Positions 46,621 through 57,117 of a DNA stretch of 64,000 bases are shown here, piece after piece; the first letter of the stretch is position 1; each line of letters starts with the position of its first letter. Under the pieces are notes generated by a model. It was not told where the DNA came from, did no database searches, and saw nothing but the letters and a program-made list of their open reading frames with translations. Both the position numbers and the translations under genes were made by a program. Origin of the DNA: Charina bottae (taxonomy: Eukaryota; Chordata; Lepidosauria; Squamata; Charinaidae); contig JALMGJ010000015.1 in assembly GCA_023362775.1 (NCBI GenBank), forward strand, positions 8,724,501 through 8,788,500, read 5' to 3'.

Positions 46621-46744
46621 AGAATTTGGTAAAGAAAAAGTCAGAGCTGCATTCTATTGTCATGCCTATTAAATCTATACACTGAATAGATCATACGTAC
46701 TGCATGTCTGGGTGAACTGAAGGCTGGTTTCAAAATCTGTCAAA

Positions 46745-47385
46745 AGAATATCAAGAGGTATGCAGATGACACTACCTTGGTTGCAGAAACTGAAAAAGAA
46801 CAGACATTCTAAAAGTAACACAGGAGATGAAGAGGTTGGGCTTTCTTTGAACATCAAGAAAACAAAGATCATGTCTACTGAAAAAGTAGAGGAATTTAAG
46901 ATAAACAATAAAGCAATAGAAATGGTTGAGAGTTTCAATTTTCTAGGCTCCAGAAAGATGGTGAGTGTACAAAAGAGATTAAGAAATAAATAACAATGTG
47001 CAAAAAGATGTTAAAAAGACATTTCAATCAAGACAAAAGTCAGAATTGTCCACTTAACAATATTCCCCGCTATGATGTACAGATGTAAGGGAAGGACTCT
47101 GTGCAAGAGTGAGAGGAAGAAGACTGATTCCTTTGGGCAGTGGTGCTGGAGATAGCTGCTTCACATTCCTTGGATAGCCATCAACTGTTCAAATCTAGAG
47201 GAAATCAAGCCTGAATGCTTATTGGAAACAAGGATCATGAAACAAAAACTGCCATACTTTGGACATATCCGGAGGGCTGATTTATCTATAGAAAAGTTAA
47301 TAATGCTGGGCAAGGTGGATGGAAGGAGAAGAGAAGGTCAAGAGTACATGAGGTGGATTGATGGAATACTAGAAGCCACAGAAAA
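46745..47385 (+). mobile_element. Old BovB LINE remnant ending in a purine microsatellite
   Basis: Begins with the RT catalytic box RYADDTTLV (YADD at 46759-46770). It continues with GLSLNIKKTKIMS, ESFNFLGS, then after multiple stops LPYFGHIRRADLSIEKLIML and GKVDGRRREGQ, RWIDGILEATEK, all in BovB order. It is older than the other BovB copies. Its last 100 or so bases are replaced by the GGA array. Confidence 0.8.
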
Positions 47386-47704
47386 GGAGGAGGAGGAGGA
47401 GGAGGAGGAGGAGGAGGAGGAGGAGGAGGAGGAGGAGGAGGAGGAATGGTGGTGGTGGAGGAGAAGGAGAAGGAGGAGGAGGAGGAGGAGGAGGAGGAGG
47501 AGGAGGAGGAGGAGGAGGAATGGTGGTGGTGGAGGAGAAGGAGGAGGAGGAGGAGGAGGAGGAGGAGGAGGAGGAGGAATGGTGGTGGTGGTGGTGGTGG
47601 TGGTGGAGGAGGAGGAGGAGGAGGAAGAGGAAGAGGAAGAGGAAGAGGGAGAGGAAGAGGAAGAGGAAGAGGAAGAGGAAGAGGAAGAGGAAGAGGAAGA
47701 GGAG
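47386..47704. repeat. (AGG)n / (TGG)n / (AAGAGG)n purine-rich array
   Basis: Blocks of (AGG)n are separated by AATGGTGGTGG cassettes at 47445, 47519 and 47579, then an (AAGAGG)n block from about 47625. The plus strand is almost all purine apart from the TGG cassettes. Long poly-Glu, poly-Arg, poly-Gly, poly-Pro and poly-Ser frames on both strands arise from it and are not genes. Confidence 0.97.
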
Positions 47705-48165
47705 GCGGCTGTAGCTGGCACACCAGGAAAACCTGGGCCTAAGCCCTCCCTGCCACTGAAGCCACCTGGACTTCTAGTGACAGGAATCAGCAAACCTGCA
47801 GTTATGCACCTGCTAGTCCAGAGAGAGTGCTACTTCATCCATCTAGGCCATCTGCTAATTCCTGGGCCTAATTCCAACAGATCTTCTGCCTATGTTAGAG
47901 AAGGGAATCCTGGCCTTCCTTATTAAAAGCCATTGACACTAATGTCCCAGGAAAGAACTATCCATGGGACATGGGTCCTGCCAAGGTTCCAGTATCCGGT
48001 CAGTTGGTCAGAGTTACCAGGTCTTTATATATCAGCCTTGGTTATATATTATTTCCTGCTCCGAATCTGTATCACATGAATCAACCTGAGAAATCACAAC
48101 GGAATACAATGAAAGTGGCTCAAGGCAAAAAAAAAAAGGGGGGGGCTCAAGTATGGCCCTATTTT
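47705..48165. other. Unannotated sequence
   Basis: Moderately GC-rich, no repeat named. A run of A then G at 48127-48146 is homopolymeric. Confidence 0.35.
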
Positions 48166-48169
48166 ATTT

Positions 48170-48457
48170 TTATTGGAAAAATATTAAAGACAGTAATAAG
48201 GAAGTACCTCCAAAGTAATTAATTTGCTCCAATATTTCCCCAGGCCCAAACTTTCCATCATCAGCTATGAATACTTTGCTGGTTACCTGGCAAAATATTC
48301 TCACAAACACTCCCTCCTGCTTTATGTTAAAGCCTAAGTTTGTTACTGAATTTCTGACATCTTGTTCATGATTCTCAATGAAGGCTGGGTCCACCAAGCT
48401 GCAAAGAAAGGAGAAACTATTGTCCTTCTTTTCCAGGGACAACTGCTTCTTAGCCAT
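48170..48457 (-). CDS. Unrecognised 95-codon ORF / candidate exon
   Basis: I do not recognise this product. The minus-strand frame starts MAKKQLSLEKKDNSF and includes LVDPAFIENHEQDVRNSVTN and KQEGVFVRIFCQ. Residue composition is protein-like rather than repeat-like, and it is not explained by any repeat I know. Within it, an acceptor-like CTCCTTTCTTTGCAG ends at 48399 and a donor-like CAG/GTAACC lies at 48287/48286. These would delimit a 112-bp exon (48287-48398) encoding the LVDP...FCQ part. No neighbouring exon was found. It may be chance, an old retrogene piece or a genuine exon. Confidence 0.2.
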   Translation of the reverse strand: MAKKQLSLEKKDNSFSFLCSLVDPAFIENHEQDVRNSVTNLGFNIKQEGVFVRIFCQVTSKVFIADDGKFGPGEILEQINYFGGTSLLLSLIFFQ

Positions 48458-48459
48458 GC

Positions 48460-50380
48460 ACTGCTACTGAAAACGTTCTCTTCCAATGTCTATTTATCCA
48501 ATTGAAAAAAAAAAAACAGGGATAGGAAAAAGAGACACAGTTTCTTGGTCTCCCAGCAGTATCGCCACCCCTTTTTCAAAAGCTGTTGAATATTTTCATT
48601 AAAACAGTGCCAGGTTTTTGCACTGGATGAGAACTGAGTAAGAAATGGAAACAACAAAGGAGACCACAGGTAGCAAAATGAATTGGTTAAGTGGAAAGTA
48701 CAGAAAGCGGTGACATCTGATGACTCACAAACTCTTCAGTCCCCAAACCCTACATTCTGTGATATTCTCTTTATTGGGGTAGATCTCCATCAAGATATCA
48801 AGCTACTGACGATTCTTTGACATGTCAGTGTAATTACTCTGCTTAAGAAGGAAAATGATACTCTGAGAGTCATTTATATTTATTTCATTACTTCTATTTA
48901 AGGAAGCAAGACGTGAGATTGTGTAACCAGGGGGAAAAAATAAGTAGCATGTCAATCCAGTGGGAAAGGGGTCTAAAAAAAAGCACAATAGGTTAGTATT
49001 ATCTTTGGATGGAATAACTTCCTGATGGAGGTGTTTTGTGAGCTTAAAACCCCCCAACATGCTCACTTTTTTCTGACCTGCAAAAAAACCAGCAGGAAAG
49101 AGAATGAGACCAACACATCATTGTTAGCATAGCACTAAAATATAGTAAAGAACAAAGTTGGGCCAATGGACCTTGCATAGAGCTCCAAGTTCCCTTTTGC
49201 AACCCAGGGACCCTCCACTTCGCATTACTTCCGTAAAGCATCTGCATTTTCCTGACATTTTGAAGGACAAATTGTACAAACCCAGTAATAAAAATAGGCT
49301 TAATACAGAAAAAAAATGAACCACCATAATAAAGAAGCAAAACAACAACAAACCAGGAACTTCTCCTTATACCAAGGTGGGTGGGTGGAATGGGAAAGGC
49401 ACAGAACCACCAGAAGAATGAACAAAACTGCAGTAGAGTTCCCTGTACTTTCCACTAGCGCCTTCAGCTGTTCCAAGAATGTTTAAGATGTTTTGCATGG
49501 AATTGGTTGCTAGTCTGATGAATTGGGCCTTTGATGCTCCTGTTTGACAGCCAAGATGTAAGGATGGGATGTTGCGCTTGCCGAATATGTTCTAGGATTA
49601 GAGGCAAGTTCATGCCAAGGGAGCCTAGAGGTTGGAATGCTGAACACAGTTATATTTGGTAGAGTGGTCTTTTTATCCTTCAAAATCTTGAAGGGGAGAT
49701 GTCAGAAGCCAGCACAATTTCCCTCATCCATACCAAGCATCCTCTGCCTCCCATGAAAAAAAAGGAGAGAGAGAGAAAAGGCGGGGGTGGGGGGTTAATA
49801 ATTAGCTATGGCAGTGGAAGACAGTTGGCGTCTTTCTCTAGTCAATCCAAATGCAATGTGACTCTTGATCCTATTCATCTTGAGGTCTTGAGAACCATTG
49901 ATGGGCATTACCTTTACATCACAGCCCAATAGTATTGGCAATGTGTCTATCACATGCACACACGCATCCGCAACATGCAAGACTTTCTGAAGGAAGAGTG
50001 GCATGGCTTTGTTCTGCTGCAAAAGAACATCACATTTCTCTCCTTCTGCCTCCCCCCCCCACCCTCAATGTTATGCTTTGATGAATGCAGTGCAGTCTCA
50101 GCAAAAGCCAATTAGAAATGACACAACTTTGTTTTAATGGGCTGAAGAAAATAACTTAACCTCAGTTTCTAAAGTCCTGGGAACACACATATAAGCATAT
50201 ACCCCAAATTCTTAATTTCACAGACTGTCTTCTTCTGTACTTTCATGCCACCTAACTCCACTTGTTCCAGTTCCACACCACCCGCATGTAGTCACCACCT
50301 GCTGACTATGAATACTTCTTGCATTCATGGAGAAAAGTCTGATTCACCAAAGCTTATGTCAGAATAATCACAAGAGTATT
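48460..50380. other. Unannotated sequence
   Basis: No transposon or exon recognised. A purine patch (GGAGAGAGAGAG) lies at 49764-49776 and a C-run at 50051-50062. Confidence 0.4.
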
Positions 50381-50385
50381 TTTTT

Positions 50386-50905
50386 AATTTTTATCCCGCC
50401 TTTATTATTTTTATAAATAACTCAAGGCGGAGAACATACCTAATACTCCTTCCTCCTCCTCTTTTCCCCATAACAACAACCCTGTGAGGTGAGTTGCGCT
50501 GAGAGACAGGGACTGGCCCAAGGTCACCCAGCCGGCTTTCATGCCTGAGGCGGGACTCAGTCTCCTGGTTTGCCACTGGCTCCTTCCTAGGGCTGAGAGA
50601 GAGGGACTGGCCAAAGGTCACCCAGTTGGCTTCATGCCTAAGGCAGGACTAGAACTCTCAGTCTCCTGGTTTGCAATTGGCTCCTTCCTAGGGCTGAGAG
50701 ACAGGGACTGGCCCAAGGTCACCCAGACAGCTTTCATGCCTAAGGCGGGACTAGAACGCTCAGTCTCCTGGTTTGCCATTGGCTCCTTCCTAGGGCTGAG
50801 AGACAGGGACTGGCCCAAGGTCACCCAGCCAGGTTTCATGCCTAAGGCGGGACTAGAATTCTCAGACTCCTGGTTTCTAGCCCAGCACCTTAAGCACTAG
50901 ACCAA
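50386..50905 (-). mobile_element. b-type-tailed SINE with tandem body units
   Basis: Minus strand. The head is at about 50905 (AGTTTGGTCTAGTGCTTAAG). TGGTTT landmarks (the complement of AAACCA) occur at 50566, 50667, 50769 and 50871, so units are 101, 102 and 102 bp. The tail is b-type: CCTCACAGGGTTG, GGAGGAAGGAGTATTAGG, CTTGAGTTATTT. The inter-unit sequence is AGGAAGGAGCCAATGGCAAA, normally found only in the a-type. Confidence 0.93.
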
Positions 50906-51530
50906 ACTAAGTCTTTAGTTTTTCATGCAAGGTTGGAATCTAATACATACCAAAGGACTTGCTTTGAACCAGGGTATTTCTCTTCTTGTTTTCCAGTGGT
51001 TTCAACCCTGGTGAAGGGTCAAGGTTCACTATTAAAAAGAATGACTAGGTTCCAGTGACCAGAGGTATGCCGCATTGAGAAAACACAGAAAATGGGATCT
51101 TCCAGTCTGAATTTGAGAAGGTCATCGCTTCCTTTCTAATCTGCTTTTCATGAAGGGAATAGATAGACCCAGCAGAAAAGTTAATTATTGTGTTTTCCCA
51201 CTATAATTTTGCACTGTATCTGAAGTAATACCTATATTGTAATTTGACACTGCACCTCAAACTTCAGACCATTCTCATAATTATGCTTCAAAGTACCTTT
51301 CATATCTTTCATTGCTGAGGACCAAGCTCTCTATTATACGAGAGATGTGGAAGAATGAAAATATATCCTACCTTCTTCTAATACTATATTTGCAACCCCT
51401 TACCCCACCCCCATTATTAAACCTGGGTGCATGGGGGGGGAGGCACAATAATATACTCCCCCAACAGATAGCAGCAGCTTTGTGGGAAGGATCAGTTAAT
51501 GGCACAGGAAACAGCACATGAATTTGTCGT
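50906..51530. other. Unannotated sequence
   Basis: No repeat or exon recognised; G-run at 51433-51440. Confidence 0.4.
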
Positions 51531-51536
51531 TTGCAC

Positions 51537-51578
51537 GAGATGGGCGGTGAAGAAATGCGATAAATAAATAAATAAATT
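51537..51578 (+). mobile_element. L2/CR1-clade LINE tail, short
   Basis: GAGATGGGCGGTGAAGAAAT followed by GATAAATAAATAAATAAA. Only the final 40 or so bases of the family are present. Confidence 0.6.
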
Positions 51579-53255
51579 CAGTTGTGCGATATGGAGTTGA
51601 ATTCTATGTGTAATTTGTAGGTATTAATCTTTGCTAGGAACACATGGAGAGTAAGCCGAGCTAGAAGGGTAGTGAGGGTTAAGGAGGAGTGGAAGCAGCA
51701 CACTGGCATTAAAAAAAGGAGCTGGCACCTTCTTAAAATTTGTGGCAATGCTCCCATAATCTTTCTGCCAATAAGAAAAAACAAGAAGTCTTCTTTTGGA
51801 ATGATAGGGCAGCAACAGCTTTGGAGCTGAATGATCAGTTAACAACTGTTCCCAATGGGCAAATAATAACAACAACAAGTAGACGTTGGCAGCATCTGCT
51901 AGGCTAATAAGTATGGAATTTTTTTTGATAGAAAATAGAGTCAGGAGGCTAGGTTGGATCAGTGGCCATGTTTCAAGAGTGAGGTGGTCAAAACACTTAT
52001 TAGACATTACACTAATGAAGAAACAGTTGTGAAGCACACTCTAACAGACATGTCACACAGTCAGAACATCACAGAATTCAAGTTATGATTTCCACACACT
52101 GTACATGTGACTTTTGCATCTAGTGAAAGAAGTAGGTGATTGGCTCAGCCCTACCTTAATTAGACAAATTACTTGTAAGCATTTTTTTTGCAGAAACATC
52201 CATTCTCCTTGTTATGCTAGAAGACCCGTTTGTTAGGTCAATGTTATTTTGCAAGAATATTTACATTTTCAGTAACAGAAAACCCAATACCTAAGAAATA
52301 TTTTCCACCTGCAACTATCTGTCAGCCATCCCACACACGCTCTGAAAGCTTTCCACTATCTGTCAAAACATGGGTTTTGATGCAATAAAGACTATAATTA
52401 TTGAGCATTTACGGGAAATAATATTTTCCCTATGGTATGTGTTATAACGATTGTTAACATGCGAGTACGAATGTTAATGAAAAAGAAAAAAAATACACAC
52501 TCCACCTTTGTGCATCTAAAAATGGAAGAGGATTTTTTTTAAAATACTCATGCAAATGACAAAATAATACAAATGTAGATTGGATTGAGAACCTAAATTG
52601 AAAAGCAAGTGTCAATCAGACAAAGGTTTTGTGTTATTTTAAACAACAAAAGCAACACTGTTTTGAAAGTAAGGCTTGGAAACAAAGACGTAAATTAAGT
52701 TCCGGGATATAAACAATATATCTTTTGTCTGTGTATATTTGTACATTTTGAGTGGGTGGGTAAGTAACAATCCTTTTGTGAGCAAAATATAAGCCTACTA
52801 GAAACATGAACATGAAATAAACAATACAGAGCATGCATCCTAGCAGCTTGGTCAACTGACAGATTGCTGGGACCCATTGAATGGTTCTTTTTCACTGAAA
52901 GTTTGATTTGATGTGCCTGGAATTCCAGGTGAAAGATGATATTGGATTGGCTATCCTTCAAGAAGGATTGCATTCAGAAACTTCCACCACAGAGTATCTC
53001 TAACAGAAACTAAAAAAATAAAAAATAGAGCATTTTTTTTTAAAAAAATGGTGTGTTGTGGTTAACAGCATACAGTACATCTTCATGAGCAGCTGGGTAG
53101 AATTTTGCCTTCCATCTCCAGAAGACAGAAACACAGCTCTTTCTTATGTTTGTACACAAACCGAAGGAAAGGCCCAAGAGATTCTTTCAGGATTCTGGAC
53201 CGTCTTACAATTAGGAGCAAGCCCTGGTATGCAGATAACCTGGATAGATCAGTCT
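51579..53255. other. Unannotated AT-rich sequence
   Basis: 1.7 kb with no recognised repeat or exon. Confidence 0.4.
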
Positions 53256-53261
53256 CCCTCA

Positions 53262-53360
53262 GGTCCACACCTTCCTTTTGGACTACAACCTCCAACCCCA
53301 CAGTCAACATGATTCCTATCTGGGAATGATGGGAAGTATAGTCCAGCCCATTTGGAAGTA
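53262..53360. mobile_element. MITE fragment, degraded
   Basis: TTTTGGACTACAACCTCCAA and AATGATGGGAAGTATAGTCC are opposite arms of the palindromic MITE family also seen at 16550 and 41205. Confidence 0.5.
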
Positions 53361-54025
53361 AGAAGGTTGGATAAGGTTGGGGTCATGGCAATCAAGGCAG
53401 AAGGAGACAGCATTAACTCTTCAAGTTTGGGTTTTTTTCCAGGAGTGGCAATAAATGGATTTTTTCCAGCTTGGAATATATTGTAGCTCTCCAGTAACCC
53501 TGTTAAACTAACCCAAGTTCATCAGACTTTTACAAGCCCGAGTCCCAGTATTCCACTACAGCACATGCTTGCAGAGCCAGAGTAGACAAATTACAGGGTA
53601 GAAAATCCACCAAGCTGAATAACTTTAATTGGATAGGTGGCTTTAACAACTTCCCTCTTAGGAAGAGGATCCCTTTCAAGTCAAACAAAGAGATAAGTCA
53701 GGTCTTCTTCTTAAAGCGCAAATCTCTGCTAGCTTCTTCCTAGAATCACAGGTGTTCTGGCTCAGTGAAACATACGCACAGCAAGGAGTGGGGTGTGTAA
53801 GGTTGGCTGATAAAAGTCTAACTGAGAGAAGTTGAAATATTTTACAGCCACTACCATGATAGCTAAGTGGTGTGGATTCTGAGTTATACTCCCTAAATAT
53901 TATTAGATCTGGTTAGTATAGAAAGGTAAAGACTCCCTTTAGTCAAGATCAACTCCTAGTAACTTCATGGACATACCTAGTTTTCTTAGGCAACACTACA
54001 AAAATGCTTCTCATTGTAGACATTG
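53361..54025. other. Unannotated sequence
   Basis: No firm identification. 53920-53995 (AAAGGTAAAGACTCCC, then TAACTTCATGGACATAC) vaguely resembles a SINE tail. Confidence 0.35.
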
Positions 54026-54147
54026 ATGGAAGAGAGCTGTGTTAGCCTATAGTAGCCAAAAATCAGAAGGAGTCTGGTAGTACTTTTTCTAACAAATTTT
54101 ATTAAAAAGCATAAGCTTTTGTGTGCTACAGCTCAGTTTATCAAAAG
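54026..54147 (-). mobile_element. Penelope-like terminal-repeat fragment (second family, inferred)
   Basis: The minus strand reads AAACTGAGCTGTAGCACAC, AAAGCTTATGC, then AATAAAATTTGTTAG, CAGACTCCTTCTGATTTTTG and CTAACACAGCTCTCTTCC. This is a common amniote repeat that I associate with Penelope-like elements. A related copy lies at 63684-63810. The start contains a degraded hammerhead-like arrangement. Confidence 0.5.
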
Positions 54148-54161
54148 CATTGCTTGCACTA

Positions 54162-54348
54162 TGTCTATGAAGGTTCTCAGTCATCCAGGTGGAATTGTCT
54201 GTAGCTTGAATCATGTCAACTGGATTTCTATTTTCTCAGTGGAAACGTTTCGCTCCTTTTTGCTCAGACTGAAGAAGCTCCCTGGATAAGGAGCGAAACG
54301 TTTCCACTGAGAAAATAGAAATCCAGTTGACATGATTCAAGCTACAGA
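54162..54348. mobile_element. Inverted Penelope-like insertion (two opposed copies)
   Basis: The left copy (54162-54256) is on the minus strand and the right copy (54257-54348) on the plus strand, both of the 5651 family. They form a perfect 60-bp inverted repeat (54197-54256 against 54290-54349) around a 33-bp spacer. A perfect 14-bp TSD, CATTGCTTGCACTA, flanks the unit at 54148-54161 and 54349-54362; one base is shared with the arm. Confidence 0.85.
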
Positions 54349-54577
54349 CATTGCTTGCACTACTTTCCATCTTCCGCATCCTTAAGCAAATAATCTCTAA
54401 ACCAAGAAGGGGCTGAGCAACCACAGGAAGGATGGGGCAATTGAATTAACAAATTGGATTTAAAAAAGGAAATGAAGAAATAAAGGGTAGACTGTTGGAC
54501 AAGGGAGATCGGGATACGGTTTGGTTATGACACTCCCTGGATGGCCCTGGATTCCTTCACTAACTCTCACCTTAATT

Positions 54578-54669
54578 CAGTGTTTCTCAAACTTGGCAAC
54601 TTTGCTGGCTGGGGAATTCTGGGAATTGAAGTCCACCCATCTTAAACTTGCCAAGGTTGAGAAACGGTG
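54578..54669. mobile_element. hAT-type MITE, 92 bp
   Basis: Terminal inverted repeats CAGTGTTTCTCAAACTTGGC and GCCAAGGTTGAGAAACGGTG. Internal GGGGAATTCTGGGAATTGAA is half of the usual palindrome. An 8-bp TSD with one mismatch, CCTTAATT / CCCTAATT, lies at 54570-54577 and 54670-54677. Confidence 0.88.
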
Positions 54670-54862
54670 CCCTAATTTGCATGAAGGGTTTGCCATGACA
54701 ATAAAATAGCCAGAAAGAAGACTTATCTAGACTTTTTATAGGAAGGATAGATTATGATAATGACAAATTGGAACCTCCATTTCCCAGTGAAGGTGAAGAA
54801 TCTCTTGAGATATAAAAGTTATAAGGGAAACAATTCATTCAAAATGAAATATCTGCAGACGG

Positions 54863-55052
54863 TCATGTGGCCGCATGACGCGCGTGGAACGCTGTTACCT
54901 ACCCACCGAAGTGGTACCTATTCATCTACTTGCATTTGCATGCTTTCAAATTGCTAGGTTGGCAAGAGCTGGGGCGAGTGCGGGAGCTCACTCCGCATGC
55001 AGGGCTAGGGATTCGAACCTCCGAACTTGCGATCTTCTGAGCCACCATGCCT
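54863..55052 (-). mobile_element. Sauria-type SINE lacking its 3' end
   Basis: Minus strand. From 55052 the head reads GAGGCATGGTGGCTCAGAAG, missing about 23 bases of the A-box region relative to the 25030 copy. The B box GGTTCGAATCC and the body follow, up to CCATGTGGCCGC near 54870. The CGGACACGACTG/ACCTTT tail is absent. Confidence 0.85.
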
Positions 55053-57115
55053 CTTTTGAGATTTAGTAACCACTAAATTAAATCCTAACATTTAGAACTG
55101 GATTACTCTAAGCATGGGTAAATCTAGATCTAACCCATAGTCTTAATGTCCATAACAGAATTGCTATTTTTTAAAAAAAAATAAATAAATCCAAGACCCC
55201 TTTTTTTGTTTTGTTTTCAGACATTATTTCACATTTCTGAAAAAATCTCAAACCAGAATATCAAACTGCTGAGTTGCTAAGGGTTGGCAAACATCAAACC
55301 ACTTCACAGTCACAGAGCCAGCAATAATAATTATAAGTCTCCAAGATACATCTCAACTGTAAAGTCCATGTCAGTTCCTTAACAGGTGGAGCCCTTTAGA
55401 ATTAATATCTGATGAAGAAATAAACCAGTTAATGGAATAGATTTACTGTATTCAAATTACTATTGATCTCTTTGGCAGCACGACTAATAAAATCTTTCCT
55501 TGCACACTTTCCACCTTCTGCATGCTTAAGCAAATTATCTCTAAATCAACAAAGGGCCAAGCAACCACAGAAAGGAGGGGGGAATTTAAGCAATTAATTA
55601 CTCAATGCTCCTTTCCCCCACATTTCAGATAGTAAAACTGGAACAGGGGGTAATATAGGAAGTCCAAGTTTTAAGAAGAAAAAGTATCAGTGGCTTTCTG
55701 AAAAGTCAAAGCAAAGTCTAACATAAGGTATCTCAGAAATGATTCCCAAATCTTACTTTTGAACGTGATGATGAGTTTTGGTCTCCCAGCTCCATACAGA
55801 GAAAAAAGGCAACAGGGTTTTCACCCAGATTTTACTTACTGTTGCTACAAATAGAAGACCACATAAGTTGGAAGGTCAAAGTTCTCTTTCCTGATCATCT
55901 TTCCCAGAAATGGGTATCAAAATGCTTGCTGCCTCTAAGTCTGAAAGCAACGGTGCCACTTTCAGGCCGAGGTCCTGGTGGGCTGCCAAGTGGCCAAAGG
56001 GGCGGCACAGGGAGATTCACCACATTTTGAAGTAAATTATATCGCCATCTAAAGACAATCTAGGACACCCTGTAGTAGACTCTTCTGCGTTCGTTTGGCA
56101 AATTATGGTGGAGGTGCCCCTCGTATGCACTCTTTTAAAGAGAAATGTTGGGGCCAATTAATTGGCACCATTATTTGGTTGCTGGGGGAGTGACAGGAGA
56201 GGGGGGTCTCTAAGTCAGGAGGAATGACATTGAAAAGCTTTCTCCACTTTACTTTGTGTTAGGCTGACTGAATTTCAAAAGAGAAGGGTGCAAAAAAGTA
56301 GAAGGAAATTGGGTGTAGGCTGCTCTGCTGTGGGATCAAATGCATCTATATTAGAGAAACCCTTCACTTTTGAAGCATGGGGGAAGGGAGGGAGCAGAGG
56401 AAGGAGAGGAATATGCACAGAGCCCCTTCCTTTTGCCAAGAAAAATTCCTCTGAAAAGGAAGCAATGAGGCTAAGAGAGGAATAAATGCTGAAGAAATGA
56501 CAATCGTTCTCCTGTCAGGGCCCGTGACTGCTCTCAGTGCTGATAAGATCGAGCATGTGTCAGTTGTCAAGTGTCTCTTGTCACACTTCAATGTGAACTT
56601 TACAGCAAAAGGGGGACAAGAGGCAGTGAAGGGGAAAATGGCACGGCTCCAAAGGACTTGCGCACTCAGTGTGACACCATTTCCATTTTACATTCCAGAG
56701 GACTTTCTAGGTGGTCCCCTGAATGCAATTATTCTCACCTAATAAAAGCAACATATGCTAAGACAATTAAAAGATTTTATTATGTCCCCGTTCATTGTAT
56801 TTTATTTTAGACAGCAGTGCATGCAGGCGAGGGTGGCGGAGGGGGCGACCGAAAGCTCTTGAGGAAGAAGAGCCAGGAAAAAGATGGAGGAGAAATGCTG
56901 GGCCACATTCCCAAACTGGGGCTTCCCAGAGGGGTTGGATCCTGATGGGATGTGGATATTGTTTGATGTCCAAGTATTGTTGGATATTTGGATATGAATG
57001 GATCATCTCTAATACAGATGCATTTGATCCCAACACATCCAGAAGGCCGGGTTGGTTATAATGTGATGGCTTATTATACTGTGGTCTCTGCCACCTCACC
57101 AAGGGGAACACCAAG
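55053..57115. other. Unannotated sequence with possible conserved blocks
   Basis: 2 kb without recognised transposons. 56040-56175 and 56480-56620 look non-repetitive and may be conserved. TTGTATTTTATTTTAG at 56796-56811 resembles a 3' splice site, but no exon is supported after it. Confidence 0.35.
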
Positions 57116-57117
57116 GG

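Noticed and set aside
47222..47926. 234-codon ORF rich in Glu/Arg/Gly, and 145-151-codon Pro/Ser frames on the other strand
   Set aside because: Generated by the GGA/TGG/AAGAGG array attached to a BovB remnant; composition is set by the repeat, not by selection for protein.
56796..57061. Splice-acceptor-like TTTTATTTTAG followed by a basic, Glu-rich frame (RRGWRRGRPKALEEEE)
   Set aside because: No matching donor or conserved domain; the frame degrades into W/I/Y-rich non-protein-like sequence.
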